Below, in pieces: positions 18,290 through 27,877 of a stretch of 64,000 bases of DNA. The stretch comes from Devosia rhizoryzae (lineage in GTDB: Bacteria > Pseudomonadota > Alphaproteobacteria > Rhizobiales > Devosiaceae), in NCBI RefSeq assembly GCF_016698665.1, contig NZ_CP068046.1:2976001-3040000 (forward strand), written 5' to 3'. A model generated the notes under the pieces. It was given only the letters and a program-made list of their open reading frames with translations, ran no database searches and was not told the origin of the DNA. Numbering within the stretch: the stretch's first letter is position 1; every line of letters starts with the position of its first letter. A program made the position numbers and the translations under genes.

Positions 18290-18646
18290 CTACTTGCTGC
18301 AGACCCACCGGCGGACCGTACAGCCACCGTCATAGCGCGAGCAAGAGTTGAGGGCGCGGGTCTGGGCTTCGGCCCGGCCGGCAGACCAGCCCGTGCCCCA
18401 ACCGCCGTGCCTGCCTACTGCCAAGGCACCGCAGGCGTTCTGAAAGTCTATGGCGATGCGGCAGTCATAGGCATATTCCTCGCAGTTGGCCATGGCGACA
18501 TCCTGCGCGTCCACCTTGCTGCTGTAGTTGCGGCTATAGCCGATGGCCTGCGTCTCGGGCGAGTAGGCAATAGCGCCATATTCGGCAGCCAGCGCCGGAA
18601 AGCTCGTCATCAGGCACAGTGCAACAAGTGTCAGAAGTCGGATCAT
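18290..18646 (-). CDS. Exported DUF4189 domain protein
   Basis: About 118 residues with a clear signal peptide (MIRLLTLVALCLMTSFPALA followed by AEYGAIAYS). The mature part has the DUF4189 pattern: repeated small-residue/aromatic strands and six cysteines (NCEEYAYDCR, FQNACGAL, NSCSRYDGGC, VC), which likely form disulfides in the periplasm. Function is unknown. The frame could begin nine codons earlier at a TTG but the signal peptide favours the internal ATG. Confidence 0.85.
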   Translation of the reverse strand: MIRLLTLVALCLMTSFPALAAEYGAIAYSPETQAIGYSRNYSSKVDAQDVAMANCEEYAYDCRIAIDFQNACGALAVGRHGGWGTGWSAGRAEAQTRALNSCSRYDGGCTVRRWVCSK

Positions 18647-18723
18647 CCAAAAGCCCCCAAGGCACCGGAGCAAAGCACGGCGCCGAGGGTGCGGCTAGCC
18701 CCCTGCCCTTCGCGACTCAAAAG

Positions 18724-18752
18724 AAAAGACCCGCCTCTTGCGAAGCGGGCCT
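18724..18752 (-). terminator. Intrinsic terminator after the L,D-transpeptidase gene
   Basis: Read on the minus strand, GCCCGCTT and AGGCGGGTC pair around CGCAAG and are followed by TTTTCTTTT. It lies about 90 bases past the L,D-transpeptidase stop. Confidence 0.75.
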
Positions 18753-18842
18753 TGGTGTTGCCGGTGGCGGGTGACTACGGTTGATAAACCGACGCCACAG
18801 ACAAGAAGGGGAAGCTGGCTGCGGCCAGCTCCAAATCAGTGG

Positions 18843-19490
18843 TCAGTTGATGACCGTCACGCGCGCTCCTACCGGAACGCGGGCGTAGAGGTCAATGATG
18901 TCCTGGTTCATGAGACGTATGCAGCCCGACGACACATTGGTGCCGATCGTATAGGGCTCGGTCGTGCCATGAATGCGGAACAGGGTGTCGTTGCCGTTCT
19001 TGTAGAGGTAAAGCGCGCGCGGCCCCAGCGGATTGGTCGGGCCCGGCTCCATGCCACCGGCATATGGGCCATAGCGGTCCGGTTCGCGGCGGATCATCGA
19101 CTGGGTCGGGGTCCAGCGCGGCCAGGCAGCCTTGCGGCCGATCGTGGCGTCGCCACGGAACACCAGGGCTTCGTCCTTGCCGACGCCGACGCCGTAGCGC
19201 AGCGCGCGGTTGTTTTCCATGACGAGGTAGAGGTAGTGCGCCGGGGTATCGACCACGAGCGTGCCCGGACGCTCGGAGGTGAAATACTCCACTTCCTGGC
19301 GCCACCACTTGGGGTCCACGCGACGCAGATCCATCGCCTCAACGATATAGGGCTCGTTGGTCAACGTGCCATACATGGCCTGATAGTATGGATCGATGGT
19401 GGGCTCCTGCACGACCGGCTGGCGGGTTGTGGTGCAGGCGGAAAGCACGGTGGCGGAGGCGCCAAGCAGGAACAGGCGACGGGAAATCAA
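18843..19490 (-). CDS. L,D-transpeptidase lipoprotein (YkuD family)
   Basis: A 215-residue envelope protein with a lipoprotein signal (RRLFLLGASATVLSAC, lipid-modified Cys19) followed by a YkuD catalytic domain. The active-site pattern is present as HGT (His174) and SSGCIRL (nucleophile Cys190). It should make 3-3 peptidoglycan cross-links or attach proteins to peptidoglycan. Members of this set are numerous in Hyphomicrobiales. Length is normal. An inverted repeat (19587-19610) lies about 100 bases upstream. Confidence 0.94.
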   Translation of the reverse strand: MISRRLFLLGASATVLSACTTTRQPVVQEPTIDPYYQAMYGTLTNEPYIVEAMDLRRVDPKWWRQEVEYFTSERPGTLVVDTPAHYLYLVMENNRALRYGVGVGKDEALVFRGDATIGRKAAWPRWTPTQSMIRREPDRYGPYAGGMEPGPTNPLGPRALYLYKNGNDTLFRIHGTTEPYTIGTNVSSGCIRLMNQDIIDLYARVPVGARVTVIN

Positions 19491-19586
19491 CGCGGATACC
19501 TCAAAGACGGCAAGACGGGAGAAGGGCTGGTAGCGGCGAACCGCCTTGCCTTACGCAATACGCTTCTCGCTCTTAACGTGGCACCA

Positions 19587-19610
19587 ATTGTGGCAGTTCC
19601 TCGCCACAAT
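19587..19610. repeat. Short inverted repeat upstream of the L,D-transpeptidase gene
   Basis: ATTGTGGC and GCCACAAT are perfect 8-base inverted arms around 8 bases. Position between the alpha/beta hydrolase stop and the L,D-transpeptidase start suits an operator or a weak transcript hairpin. Confidence 0.5.
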
Positions 19611-19640
19611 GTGATGCTCACGCCAACTGTTGCAGAGACG

Positions 19641-20201
19641 CTACAGTTTTGCGCTGACGAGGTCGTGAACAGCCTGCAACACAGCGGCCGCCGCATCAGC
19701 GGCTTCATGATCAGCCCCTTGCAGCGATTGGATTTCCACCCGCGGGAGAATATCGGCGTGGTGCTGCGCGTGATCGGCCGGAACCACTTCGTCGGCGCTG
19801 CCCTGCAGCAGGATAACTCGACCGACATTCGCAAGGTTCTGGATGTCGCCGCGATCCAGCGCAAATTCAGCCACATTCCAGTCGGCCGCGCTCCAGAACG
19901 GCACCGCAAGTAGCACCACACCAAGCAGGCCAGGTGGATTACCGTGGCGGGCAAGCGCTTGAAGCAGAGTCGACCCGCCCAGTGAGTGGCCGAGGGTGAC
20001 GAACTCGCCCTCCACACTGGCAAGGGCCTCGGCTGTTGCCGCGATCCAGGGCGCAGCACTGGGTGCGTCGGGCTCCGGCATGGGAGGCGCCAGCAGCGTC
20101 CATCCGGCAGGCATCGTGGCGCGAAGGTTCGCGAGAAAGCGGGAGCTGCCTTCGCCCAGCCCCTGGGCTCCGGCGCTGTGGATAAAGAGGATCGTGGCCA
20201 T
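19641..20201 (-). CDS. Small alpha/beta hydrolase (RBBP9/YdeN-like)
   Basis: A 186-residue cytoplasmic serine hydrolase. It begins MATILFIHSAGAQG; the nucleophile elbow is GHSLGG, the acid is in GSADEVVP and the histidine in GADHEA, so the catalytic triad appears complete. The size and N-terminal pattern fit the RBBP9/YdeN group; substrate is unknown. I chose the third in-frame ATG-like start because AAGGAG sits 6 bases ahead of it. Confidence 0.85.
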   Translation of the reverse strand: MATILFIHSAGAQGLGEGSSRFLANLRATMPAGWTLLAPPMPEPDAPSAAPWIAATAEALASVEGEFVTLGHSLGGSTLLQALARHGNPPGLLGVVLLAVPFWSAADWNVAEFALDRGDIQNLANVGRVILLQGSADEVVPADHAQHHADILPRVEIQSLQGADHEAADAAAAVLQAVHDLVSAKL

Positions 20202-20294
20202 CACCATCTCCTTGTTGCGCCACGACATTTCCGTCGCCCGCCGGGCGGGGATTGGCTAGCGTGGCGCAAACCGATTCAGGCTTGCGGGAGTGCC

Positions 20295-20858
20295 ATGGAA
20301 CAGAACGCCGATATTCCCATCTATGTCCAGATCATTTCCGGCACGATCCTGAGCGTTGCCCTGGTCAATCTCCTTACGGGCGCGGTGCGCTTTGTGCAGG
20401 AGCCGAGGACCCATAAGTTCAACGCGCTGCACGGGCTCTGGATCGTCTTCCTGCTGCTGTCGATCTTCATCTTCTGGTGGCAAGAGGGCCTTGCCTATAG
20501 CAGCGTGGTCTGGACCTTCGAGCTTTACCTCTTTCAGATCGTTTATTGCTCAACCTTCCTCTTCATGACCGCGATGCTGCTGCCGGAATCGGTGGAGGAA
20601 TACGGCACCCACTACGATTACCTGATCACCAGGCGCGCCTGGTTCTACGGTTCGCTGATCGTGACCTTCTTGCTCGATATCGGCAATGTCACGATCAAGA
20701 TGGGCTGGAACGAGGTGGTTGGCGACCCGGTCTATATGACGATGAATTCTATCGCGGTGCTGCTGCTGCTCGGCGGCATTCTGACGGTCAATCGATGGGT
20801 GCATCTGGCCATCGCCATCGTCTTCCTTGCGGTAACGATCTGGACCATTGTTGGATAG
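20295..20858 (+). CDS. Integral membrane protein of unknown function
   Basis: A 187-residue protein with five to six hydrophobic segments (around residues 10-28, 45-62, 70-95, 115-135, 145-165 and 168-185) and no other recognisable motif. Acidic and aromatic residues lie in the short loops (WWQEG, PESVEEYGTHYDY). GGGAG precedes the ATG by four bases. I do not recognise the family. It shares a bidirectional terminator with pnp. Confidence 0.75.
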   Translation: MEQNADIPIYVQIISGTILSVALVNLLTGAVRFVQEPRTHKFNALHGLWIVFLLLSIFIFWWQEGLAYSSVVWTFELYLFQIVYCSTFLFMTAMLLPESVEEYGTHYDYLITRRAWFYGSLIVTFLLDIGNVTIKMGWNEVVGDPVYMTMNSIAVLLLLGGILTVNRWVHLAIAIVFLAVTIWTIVG

Positions 20859-20859
20859 A

Positions 20860-20887
20860 AAAAGGCCCGGATCGCTCCGGGCCTTTT
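20860..20887. terminator. Bidirectional intrinsic terminator between the membrane protein gene and pnp
   Basis: AAAAGGCCCGG and CCGGGCCTTTT form an 11-base stem with a 6-base loop; runs of A and T on either side allow it to work for both converging genes. Confidence 0.92.
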
Positions 20888-20912
20888 GTTTTCTCGAGAC
20901 TGAAGCTTCGCC

Positions 20913-23051
20913 TTATTCGGCGGCCGCTTCTTCCTTGGTGATTTCCTTGCCGGTTGCCTGATCGACGACCTTCATGGAAAGGCGGACCTTGCCGCGCTCG
21001 TCAAAGCCGAGGAGCTTGACCCAGACCTTGTCGCCTTCCTTGACCACGTCGGTGGTCTTGGCAACGCGCTGGTCGGCCAACTGGCTGATATGGACGAGAC
21101 CGTCCTTGGCACCGAAGAAGTTCACGAAGGCGCCGAAATCGGCGGTCTTGACCACGGTGCCCTGATAGATGGCGCCGACTTCGGCTTCGTCGGTGATCGA
21201 GCGGATCCACTTGATGGCCGCTTCGATCTGCGAACCGTCGGAGGACGAAACCTTTACGGTGCCGTCGTCTTCGATGTTGATCTTGGCGCCGGTCTTTTCG
21301 ACGATCTCGCGGATCACCTTGCCGCCGGTGCCGATCACTTCGCGAATCTTGTCGGTCGGGATCTTGAGCGTTTCGATGCGGGGCGCGAACTCGCCCACTT
21401 CGCCACGCGATGCCGACAGGGCCTTGGCCATTTCGCCCAGGATGTGGATACGACCGCCCTTGGCCTGCTCGAGGGCGATCTTCATGATCTCCTCGGTAAT
21501 GCCGGCAATCTTGATGTCCATCTGCAGCGAGGTCACGCCTTCTTCGGTGCCTGCCACCTTGAAGTCCATGTCGCCAAGGTGATCCTCGTCGCCAAGAATG
21601 TCCGAGAGAACGGCGAACTTTTCGCCTTCAAGGATCAGGCCCATGGCGATACCGGCCACCGGGCGCTTCATCGGCACGCCGGCATCCATCAGTGCCAGCG
21701 AGGTGCCGCAGACGGTTGCCATCGACGAAGAACCATTCGACTCAGTGATCTCCGACACGACGCGAACCGTGTAGGGGAACTCTTCCATCGAGGGACGGAT
21801 CGGGTTGATGGCGCGCCAGGCGAGCTTGCCGTGGCCGATTTCGCGGCGACCGGGCGAGCCCATTCGGCCAGCTTCACCGACCGAATAGGGCGGGAAGTTG
21901 TAGTGCAGGAGGAAGTTCTGCTTGTAGGTGCCTTCGAGCGAATCGATGAACTGCTCGTCATCGGCAGTGCCGAGGGTGGCAACCACCAGCGCCTGGGTTT
22001 CGCCACGGGTGAAGATGGCAGAACCATGGGTGCGCGGCAGAACGCCGACTTCGGCGAGGATCGGGCGAACGGTCGAGAGATCACGGCCGTCGATGCGCGA
22101 GCCGGTATCCAGAATGTTCCAGCGCACGATCTTGGCCTGGAGATTGTGGACCACTTCGCCAAGCGCTTCCTTGGAAACGTCGCCGGCCTCGATCTTGGCG
22201 GCAAATGCTTCCTTGACCTTGGTGTTGGCGGCGGCAACGGCGGCGTAGCGATCAGCCTTGTCGGTGATCTGGTAGGCAGCGCGGAGGTCGGCTTCGGCAA
22301 TGCCGAGCACTTCCTGCTCGAGCGCGGAGAAATCGGGCGGCGTGAATTCGCGCGGTTCCTTGGCGGCCAGTTCTGCGAGCTGGATGATGGCTTCGATCAC
22401 CTGTGCCGAGGCCTTGTGACCGAACATCACGGCGCCGAGCATGACTTCCTCGGAAAGCTCCTGGGCTTCCGATTCCACCATCAGGACGGCGTCCTGGGTG
22501 CCGGCCATGACGAGGTCGAGCTTGGAGTCAGCGCGACGATCGACGGGGAGGTTGAGGACGTATTCGCCATTGACGTAACCGACGCGGGCAGCGCCGATCG
22601 GGCCCATGAAGGGGACGCCCGAAATGGTCAGCGCAGCGGAAGCTGCGACCATGGCGAGCACGTCGGGATTGTTCTCCATGTCATGCTGGAGAACGGTAAC
22701 GACGACCTGGGTCTCGTTGCGATAGCCATCGGGGAACAGCGGACGGATCGGACGGTCGATGAGGCGCGAGGTCAGCGTCTCGTTCTCGGTCGGACGGCCT
22801 TCGCGCTTGAAGTAGCCGCCCGGGATCTTGCCGGCGGCAAAATACTTTTCCTGGTAGTTGACGGTCAGCGGGAAGAAGTCCTGGCCGGGCTTGGCGGACT
22901 TGGCGCTGACGACGGTCGCCAGCAGCACGGTTTCGCCCAGGGTGGCGAGCACGGCGCCATCGGCCTGGCGGGCGATCTTGCCGGTCTCAAGGGTCAGCGG
23001 CTGGCCGCCCCAGTTGAGTTCGACCTTGTGGTGATCAAAATTGATCGACAT
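20913..23051 (-). CDS. pnp: Polyribonucleotide nucleotidyltransferase (PNPase)
   Basis: PNPase degrades RNA 3' to 5' with phosphate and is a degradosome component. The 712-residue protein has two RNase PH domains separated by a helical domain, then a KH domain with [15 protein letters not shown] (about residue 570) and a C-terminal S1 domain ([20 protein letters not shown], about 627-700). Length is typical. It follows rpsO on the same strand after 283 bases that hold two hairpins, as in the conserved rpsO-pnp operon, but this operon is in reverse orientation relative to infB. Confidence 0.98.
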   Translation of the reverse strand: MSINFDHHKVELNWGGQPLTLETGKIARQADGAVLATLGETVLLATVVSAKSAKPGQDFFPLTVNYQEKYFAAGKIPGGYFKREGRPTENETLTSRLIDRPIRPLFPDGYRNETQVVVTVLQHDMENNPDVLAMVAASAALTISGVPFMGPIGAARVGYVNGEYVLNLPVDRRADSKLDLVMAGTQDAVLMVESEAQELSEEVMLGAVMFGHKASAQVIEAIIQLAELAAKEPREFTPPDFSALEQEVLGIAEADLRAAYQITDKADRYAAVAAANTKVKEAFAAKIEAGDVSKEALGEVVHNLQAKIVRWNILDTGSRIDGRDLSTVRPILAEVGVLPRTHGSAIFTRGETQALVVATLGTADDEQFIDSLEGTYKQNFLLHYNFPPYSVGEAGRMGSPGRREIGHGKLAWRAINPIRPSMEEFPYTVRVVSEITESNGSSSMATVCGTSLALMDAGVPMKRPVAGIAMGLILEGEKFAVLSDILGDEDHLGDMDFKVAGTEEGVTSLQMDIKIAGITEEIMKIALEQAKGGRIHILGEMAKALSASRGEVGEFAPRIETLKIPTDKIREVIGTGGKVIREIVEKTGAKINIEDDGTVKVSSSDGSQIEAAIKWIRSITDEAEVGAIYQGTVVKTADFGAFVNFFGAKDGLVHISQLADQRVAKTTDVVKEGDKVWVKLLGFDERGKVRLSMKVVDQATGKEITKEEAAAE

Positions 23052-23278
23052 GGAATTGTCTTTCCATTCTGCCGGCGGAGCGGGAACGCGGGGCTAGGCG
23101 ACACCCACGAACTCAACCGGTGTGTCCGCACCCGCGCCGCACCCCATGTGCGCCCGCAGGCTCAAAATCAGACACTTGTTTCATCTTGGCGCGGACGAAA
23201 CATGGACAAGACAACGAGCCTCTCCACGGCGGAAGAAGCCGATAATCCTGCCATGCTCCGGCACGGCCGGCCTAGGCG

Positions 23279-23324
23279 TGCCTTTCAAGGAAAGGCAAAC
23301 GGCGCGGAAGCGAACTCCCGCGCC
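23279..23324 (-). promoter_or_regulatory. Tandem hairpins in the rpsO-pnp intergenic region
   Basis: Two stems lie in a row on the rpsO transcript: GGCGCGG/CCGCGCC (23301-23324) and TGCCTTTC/GAAAGGCA (23279-23297). They may end or process the rpsO message; in enterobacteria an RNase III-cleaved hairpin in this gap mediates pnp autoregulation. That role here is an inference. Confidence 0.55.
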
Positions 23325-23334
23325 GGATATCGAA

Positions 23335-23604
23335 TTAGCGGCGCAGGCCGAGCTTTTCGATCAGGGTCTTGTAGCGAGCGTCGTCGGCCTTCTTGAGGTA
23401 GTCGAGGAGGCGGCGGCGGGTCGAAACAAGCTTGAGCAGGCCGCGGCGGGAATGGTTATCCTTGCCGTGATCCTTGAAGTGCTCGGTGAGATTGGCAATA
23501 CGTTCGGACAGGATCGCAACTTGGACTTCCGGCGAGCCGGTATCGTTAGCCTTGGTGGCGTATTCCTGGATCAGTTCATTCTTGCGTTCTGCAGTGATCG
23601 ACAT
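23335..23604 (-). CDS. rpsO: 30S ribosomal protein S15
   Basis: S15 is a primary 16S rRNA-binding protein of 89 residues. It begins [20 protein letters not shown] and contains the signature [20 protein letters not shown] followed by [12 protein letters not shown]. The start at 23604 (ATG) is supported by the family start and an AAAGGA site just upstream. truB, which usually precedes rpsO, is absent; the neighbour upstream is a histidine kinase reading in the same direction after 155 bases. Confidence 0.98.
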   Translation of the reverse strand: MSITAERKNELIQEYATKANDTGSPEVQVAILSERIANLTEHFKDHGKDNHSRRGLLKLVSTRRRLLDYLKKADDARYKTLIEKLGLRR

Positions 23605-23759
23605 CGATCTATCCTTTCGAAAGGGAGGATGGGCCGCCCCAGCCGGGATGTCGTCCAGGTGGGGCCAAATGAAGCAGAAGCCCGGTCTCACGAGAAACCA
23701 GGCGCCGGCTGGCGTCGATATAGGTCAAAGCGCACCGGAATGCCAGACTTATCGCCCGA

Positions 23760-25478
23760 TTATGGCTTTTCGTCGGGCCGCTCGGCAGCAAAGGCAGGAT
23801 CCAGCGCCGAAAGGGGCACATGGAAGGTCCACTCGACCCCATCAGGATGGGCTTCGCGTTGCACCTGCGCACCCAGAGCTCCGCCAACCATGGTGCGAAG
23901 GACGATCGTGCCGAAGCCGGTGCGGCCGGTTTCGATCACCAGCGGACCCGCAACGCTCTCACGCCAGTTCAGCACGAGCTCATCGCCTTGAACATGCCAG
24001 GTCAAGGCCAACGTGCCGTCCGACACCGAGAAAGCACCGTGGCGGGTGGCATTGGTTGCCAATTCGTGCAGCGCCATGCCCAGGATCTGCGCGCCCTGCG
24101 GATTGATGCGGAGGTCCGGGCCTTCGACCCGGGCGCGGTTCTCATTCACGCCCGGCAGAAACGGCGCCAGCTGTAGCTCCACAAGGTCGCGCAGCATGAC
24201 GCCTGCACGGCCATTGGCGAGCAGGAGATCGGTCGAGCGCGCCAGTCCCATGATGCGCTTTTCAAGCGCTGCGACATAGCTGCGCACATCGGTCGCGCCG
24301 CGGGCGGTCTGCTTGGCCATCGCATTGATGACCGCCATCTGGTTCTTGGAGCGATGCGCCAGTTCGCGCATCAGGAAGCGATTGTCGCGCTCAGCAGTCT
24401 TGCGCTGCTCGCTGGCCTCCGCCAGAGCCTTGGAAATCTCGGCGATCTCGGTGACCGGATATGTCCGCGGATAGATCATTTCACCCCGTCCCAACCGTGC
24501 AGCATCGAGCCGCAAGCCCTGGACGCTCTCCCCGATCCGGGTGGCGATCAGCGTGGCGACAAGTGCTGCCACCAGCGCGATGGCGATACCCCAGGCTCCC
24601 AGCTGCAGGATGGAGTCGCCCAATGGCTTTTGGATCCGGTCCGCTTCTGCCCAGGCGACGACGCGCCACCCTGTGAGATTGGAGCGCCATTCCGAGGTGA
24701 CGACCTTTTCGCCGTTGAGTTCTTCGCTGACCCATTCCCCTGATGGCAGATCGATGCCCTGGCGCAATGACAGATTGGTGTTGGGCTCAAGACCGGTATC
24801 GGCGGTGGCGACGATCACATTGTTTCGCGCATCCACCAGCGCGGCATGCCAGCCGCCGGGCAATTGCCGCGATTGCAGCGCCGGGAGCAGGTCCTGGGTG
24901 TTTTGCGTCAGCGCCAGGAGCCTGACCGCGGGATTGTTTTCGATCGGCAGCCAGACGTTGAACACCGTTGTCTGCGCCGTGCGGCCAAAGAAGACGCCGG
25001 AAATGGTGGGAAGTTTTCGGGTGACCGCCTTGGCTGCCGTTTCAGGATCGGAGGTTTGCCCATCGGTTTGCCCGAAAGGGACGCGGGTATTGAGAAGCTG
25101 CCTCAGATCGGCATCCACGGCAATCAAGTGGGCGCCAGTGCCGATAAGCGCCATCTCACCCCGCCGATGCAGCTCGGCCAGATTGCCCGCGTCGAGTGCA
25201 CTCGTTGTCGACAGAACGCGCAGCGTCGTCACCATGCCCGAGACTTCGCGGTCCACAGTCTGCCCGATGGCCTGCACCGTGGCATTGGTCAGCGCCTGAA
25301 CCACGTCTTCCTGAGCATCATTGGTGCGGTTGATCAGCACCAGCGCCACGATAAGCGACGGGATCAGGATAACAAGGATCAGCGCGAACAGATAAAGCGC
25401 CAGCGGCCGGACGAAAGCATGCTTCGGCCGCTGCGAAGCGCCGTTACCAACCCCGTCGGGGACGGTAGTCTGCGCCAT
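23760..25478 (-). CDS. HWE-family sensor histidine kinase with periplasmic sensor domain
   Basis: A 572-residue membrane kinase. A transmembrane helix at about residues 22-45 (LALYLFALILVILIPSL), a periplasmic region of about 230 residues resembling dCache sensors, and a second helix (AWGIAIALVAALVATLIA) lead to a HAMP-like segment. The HWE-type histidine box is ELAHRSKNQMAVINAM (His about residue 370), the N-box is HELATNATRHG, and WRES matches the WxE signature. HWE kinases often feed the general stress response in alphaproteobacteria. The GGAGG site 7 bases before the ATG at 25478 fixes the start. No response regulator is adjacent, so it is an orphan. Confidence 0.9.
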   Translation of the reverse strand: MAQTTVPDGVGNGASQRPKHAFVRPLALYLFALILVILIPSLIVALVLINRTNDAQEDVVQALTNATVQAIGQTVDREVSGMVTTLRVLSTTSALDAGNLAELHRRGEMALIGTGAHLIAVDADLRQLLNTRVPFGQTDGQTSDPETAAKAVTRKLPTISGVFFGRTAQTTVFNVWLPIENNPAVRLLALTQNTQDLLPALQSRQLPGGWHAALVDARNNVIVATADTGLEPNTNLSLRQGIDLPSGEWVSEELNGEKVVTSEWRSNLTGWRVVAWAEADRIQKPLGDSILQLGAWGIAIALVAALVATLIATRIGESVQGLRLDAARLGRGEMIYPRTYPVTEIAEISKALAEASEQRKTAERDNRFLMRELAHRSKNQMAVINAMAKQTARGATDVRSYVAALEKRIMGLARSTDLLLANGRAGVMLRDLVELQLAPFLPGVNENRARVEGPDLRINPQGAQILGMALHELATNATRHGAFSVSDGTLALTWHVQGDELVLNWRESVAGPLVIETGRTGFGTIVLRTMVGGALGAQVQREAHPDGVEWTFHVPLSALDPAFAAERPDEKP

Positions 25479-25529
25479 GCTTGCCTCCGGGAATAATCCG
25501 CCCAACCCGAAAGCAGGCGGCACTCAACG

Positions 25530-25724
25530 TCAATACTTGGTGACCGGGTCGCTGGCCGGGAAAGTCTCGTCCACGGACTCGTCGTGCTTGTCCCACTTGT
25601 TTGGCTTGTCGGCCATGTCCTCGGTGCCGGCATTGCGCACCTGCTGCGGCGCGTCCTTGGGCCCGGGCTTCTTGCCATTCTTCATGGCTGCGGCGTCGTC
25701 GGTCTGCTTGTTCTGGTCGGTCAT
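25530..25724 (-). CDS. Small hydrophilic protein with C-terminal DETFPASDP motif
   Basis: A 64-residue, highly charged, lysine- and aspartate-rich protein without hydrophobic segments. Its end, SVDETFPASDPVT, matches a short motif (E/D-x-FPASDPP) found at the end of many small alphaproteobacterial proteins of unknown function. It has no cysteine. It sits between the HWE kinase and divergently to miaB. It is probably an intrinsically disordered stress-related protein, but this is an inference. Confidence 0.7.
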   Translation of the reverse strand: MTDQNKQTDDAAAMKNGKKPGPKDAPQQVRNAGTEDMADKPNKWDKHDESVDETFPASDPVTKY

Positions 25725-25813
25725 AGCGGGGTCCTCTCGCCTCTACAACACACCACCCCCTTTGCGGTTGCAGCTTATGGCATCGTGCCGCGGCCTCTGG
25801 TAAACAGCGCCGC

Positions 25814-27223
25814 ATGGAACACGAGCAGACCCTGAGCCCAACGCCGCAAAAGCGGGTGTTTATCAAGACCTATGGCTGTCAGATGAACGTCTATGACAGC
25901 GATCGCATGGCCGATGCCCTTGCCCCGCATGGCTATGCGCCGACCGGCGACATCGCCCAGGCCGACCTTGTGTTGCTCAATACCTGCCACATCCGCGAAA
26001 AGGCTTCGGAAAAGGTTTTTTCCGAGCTGGGACGCCTCAAGGAGCTGCAGGGCGAGCGCCGGGCACTGGGTGGCGACATGATGATCGGCGTTGCCGGCTG
26101 TGTTGCGCAGGCCGAAGGAGAAGAGATCGCGCGGCGCGCGCCAGTGGTTGACCTTGTCTTTGGGCCGCAGGCCTATCATCGATTGCCGGACATGCTCCAG
26201 CGGGCCGAGGGCCAGCGGCATCTGCATCCGGCGCTCAAGCGCGCGGTAGTCGACACCGACTTTCCCGAAGAAGACAAGTTCGCCCATCTTCCGGCGGCGA
26301 AAAAAGACGTGACCGTCGCGCGTGGACTCACGGCATTCCTGACCGTCCAGGAAGGCTGCGACAAGTTCTGCTCGTTCTGCGTCGTCCCCTATACCCGCGG
26401 CGCCGAGGTTTCGCGGCCCGTGCATCAGGTGCTCGACGAGGCACGGCGGCTGGTAGAGGCCGGCGTCAAGGAAATCACGCTGCTGGGCCAGAACGTCAAC
26501 GCCTACCATGGTGTGGATGCCGCCGGGCGCAGTGTCGGCCTTGGTGAGTTGGCATACCTTCTTGCCGAGATGTCCGGCCTTGAGCGCCTGCGCTACACCA
26601 CCAGCCATCCTCGCGACATGGATGATGCGCTGATCGCCGCGCATCGCGACCTGCCGCTCCTGATGCCCTATCTTCACCTGCCGGTACAGTCGGGCTCCGA
26701 TCGCATTCTCAAGATGATGAACCGCAAGCATACGGGCGCTGATTACCGGGCGCTGATCGAGCGCATCAAGACGGCGCGTCCGGACATGGCACTGTCGGGC
26801 GATTTCATCGTCGGCTTCCCCGGCGAGACGGACCAGGATTTCGAGGACACGCTCGCCATCATCCGCGATGTCGGCTACGCCTCGGCCTATTCCTTTAAAT
26901 ACTCGACCCGCCCCGGTACGCCAGGCGCCAATCTCGGCGACCAGGTTGCCGAAGAGGTCAAGACCGAGCGGCTTTACCGCCTTCAGGAGCTGGTCACCAA
27001 TCAGACCAACGACTTCCACGCATCCTGTGTCGGCCGCACATTGCCCGTCCTGATCGAGCGCTTGGGCCGGATGCCAGGCCAGGTCGGCGGCCGCTCACCC
27101 TACCTCCAGGCGGTCCATCTCGAAGGCTCGGCCGACCTCATCGGCAGTATTCAGATGGTCGAAATCATCGGCACCAGCACAAATTCGCTGGTCGGCAGGC
27201 TCGCATTAGCCGCAGCGGCATAA
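25814..27223 (+). CDS. miaB: tRNA-2-methylthio-N6-dimethylallyladenosine synthase MiaB
   Basis: MiaB is a radical-SAM methylthiotransferase that adds a methylthio group to i6A37 in tRNAs. In the 469-residue protein the N-terminal MTTase cluster cysteines are Cys22, Cys58 and Cys96, the radical-SAM CxxxCxxC is Cys182, Cys186 and Cys189 ([10 protein letters not shown]), and a TRAM domain is at the C-terminus (about 400-465). All six cluster ligands are present. Length is typical. It is divergent from the small FPASDP gene. Confidence 0.97.
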   Translation: MEHEQTLSPTPQKRVFIKTYGCQMNVYDSDRMADALAPHGYAPTGDIAQADLVLLNTCHIREKASEKVFSELGRLKELQGERRALGGDMMIGVAGCVAQAEGEEIARRAPVVDLVFGPQAYHRLPDMLQRAEGQRHLHPALKRAVVDTDFPEEDKFAHLPAAKKDVTVARGLTAFLTVQEGCDKFCSFCVVPYTRGAEVSRPVHQVLDEARRLVEAGVKEITLLGQNVNAYHGVDAAGRSVGLGELAYLLAEMSGLERLRYTTSHPRDMDDALIAAHRDLPLLMPYLHLPVQSGSDRILKMMNRKHTGADYRALIERIKTARPDMALSGDFIVGFPGETDQDFEDTLAIIRDVGYASAYSFKYSTRPGTPGANLGDQVAEEVKTERLYRLQELVTNQTNDFHASCVGRTLPVLIERLGRMPGQVGGRSPYLQAVHLEGSADLIGSIQMVEIIGTSTNSLVGRLALAAAA

Positions 27224-27350
27224 CCTGCCGCGTTAACCTTTCAGGTTAAGGTAACTACGGGGAAAGGCTTTTAGAACTCGGCACTTAGCGCAATATCCAC
27301 AGCTAACCCATCCCTGAAATCTTAACGGGCCGGCAAACGTGGAGATTATT

Positions 27351-27662
27351 ATGGCAGTTCGAGCTAAAGCAGACCTCAAGATCGTCGATACTGAACACCA
27401 GGAAGCACTCGCAGCAGTGATGGACGCCGCAAAGCAGGCGGCACCCATGATCCAGCGTCTCGCGACGCATCGGGACCGGTTCGATCTGGCGATAAAGGAA
27501 CTCGAAAGCGAGCGCTTCGAGATCATTTCGCGCCGTGACCACCTTCGCCGCCAGCTTGAGGCGGTGGAAAGCGGCTTTGCGCTTCACCTCGAAGACATCG
27601 ATGCAACGCTCAAGATGTATGAGGGCGGCATGAACTCCCTGGGCCTGCCGCAGACCCCATAA
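27351..27662 (+). CDS. Small coiled-coil protein of unknown function
   Basis: A 103-residue protein, mostly helical and rich in charged residues with a likely coiled coil across residues 20-85 (AAPMIQRLATHRDRFDLAIK and ERFEIISRRDHLRRQLEAVE). No family recognised. I chose the ATG at 27351 because GGAG lies 6 bases upstream; an ATG four codons earlier overlaps that site. It is single-gene, followed by a terminator shared with the convergent tRNA. Confidence 0.7.
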   Translation: MAVRAKADLKIVDTEHQEALAAVMDAAKQAAPMIQRLATHRDRFDLAIKELESERFEIISRRDHLRRQLEAVESGFALHLEDIDATLKMYEGGMNSLGLPQTP

Positions 27663-27695
27663 TTGCTGCGCAATTACGGTGATCGGCACCCAAAG

Positions 27696-27729
27696 AAAAA
27701 CCCCGCGATCTGACGATCACGGGGTTTTT
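27696..27729. terminator. Bidirectional terminator between the coiled-coil gene and tRNA-Leu
   Basis: AAAAACCCCG-C-GATC, loop TGAC, GATC-A-CGGGGTTTTT forms a long, nearly perfect stem. It ends the coiled-coil gene on the plus strand and tRNA-Leu on the minus strand. Confidence 0.92.
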
Positions 27730-27734
27730 GAAAC

Positions 27735-27819
27735 TGGTGCCCAGAAAAGGACTCGAACCTTCACACCTTGCGGTACACGGACCTGAACCGTGCGCGTCTA
27801 CCAATTCCGCCATCTGGGC
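27735..27819 (-). tRNA. tRNA-Leu (anticodon CAG)
   Basis: On the minus strand the 85-base gene begins GCCCAGA and ends TCTGGGC-A-CCA, a perfect 7-base acceptor stem with encoded CCA. The anticodon stem-loop is CACGG-TTCAGGT-CCGTG, giving anticodon CAG (reading CUG). The D-loop has GGTAGACGC, a variable arm typical for a class II leucine tRNA follows, and the T arm has GGTTCGAGTCC. It has a strong terminator downstream. Confidence 0.96.
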
Positions 27820-27877
27820 GACGGGCGTGTACCTAGGGTGCGCCCACCGGCTTGTCAATGCGCTTTCGGCCAGCAGA

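Noticed and set aside
21090..23396. Long open frame on the plus strand opposite pnp
   Set aside because: It is a shadow of the well-supported pnp gene; GC-rich codon bias leaves the complementary frame open. Similar shadows opposite pheS (4520-6079), the helicase (56716-58740) and tniQ (61368-63227) were rejected for the same reason.
27233..27249. TTAACCTTTCAGGTTAA as a CtrA-binding site
   Set aside because: CtrA sites need TTAA-N7-TTAA; here the spacing is nine, and the sequence reads better as a small hairpin after miaB.
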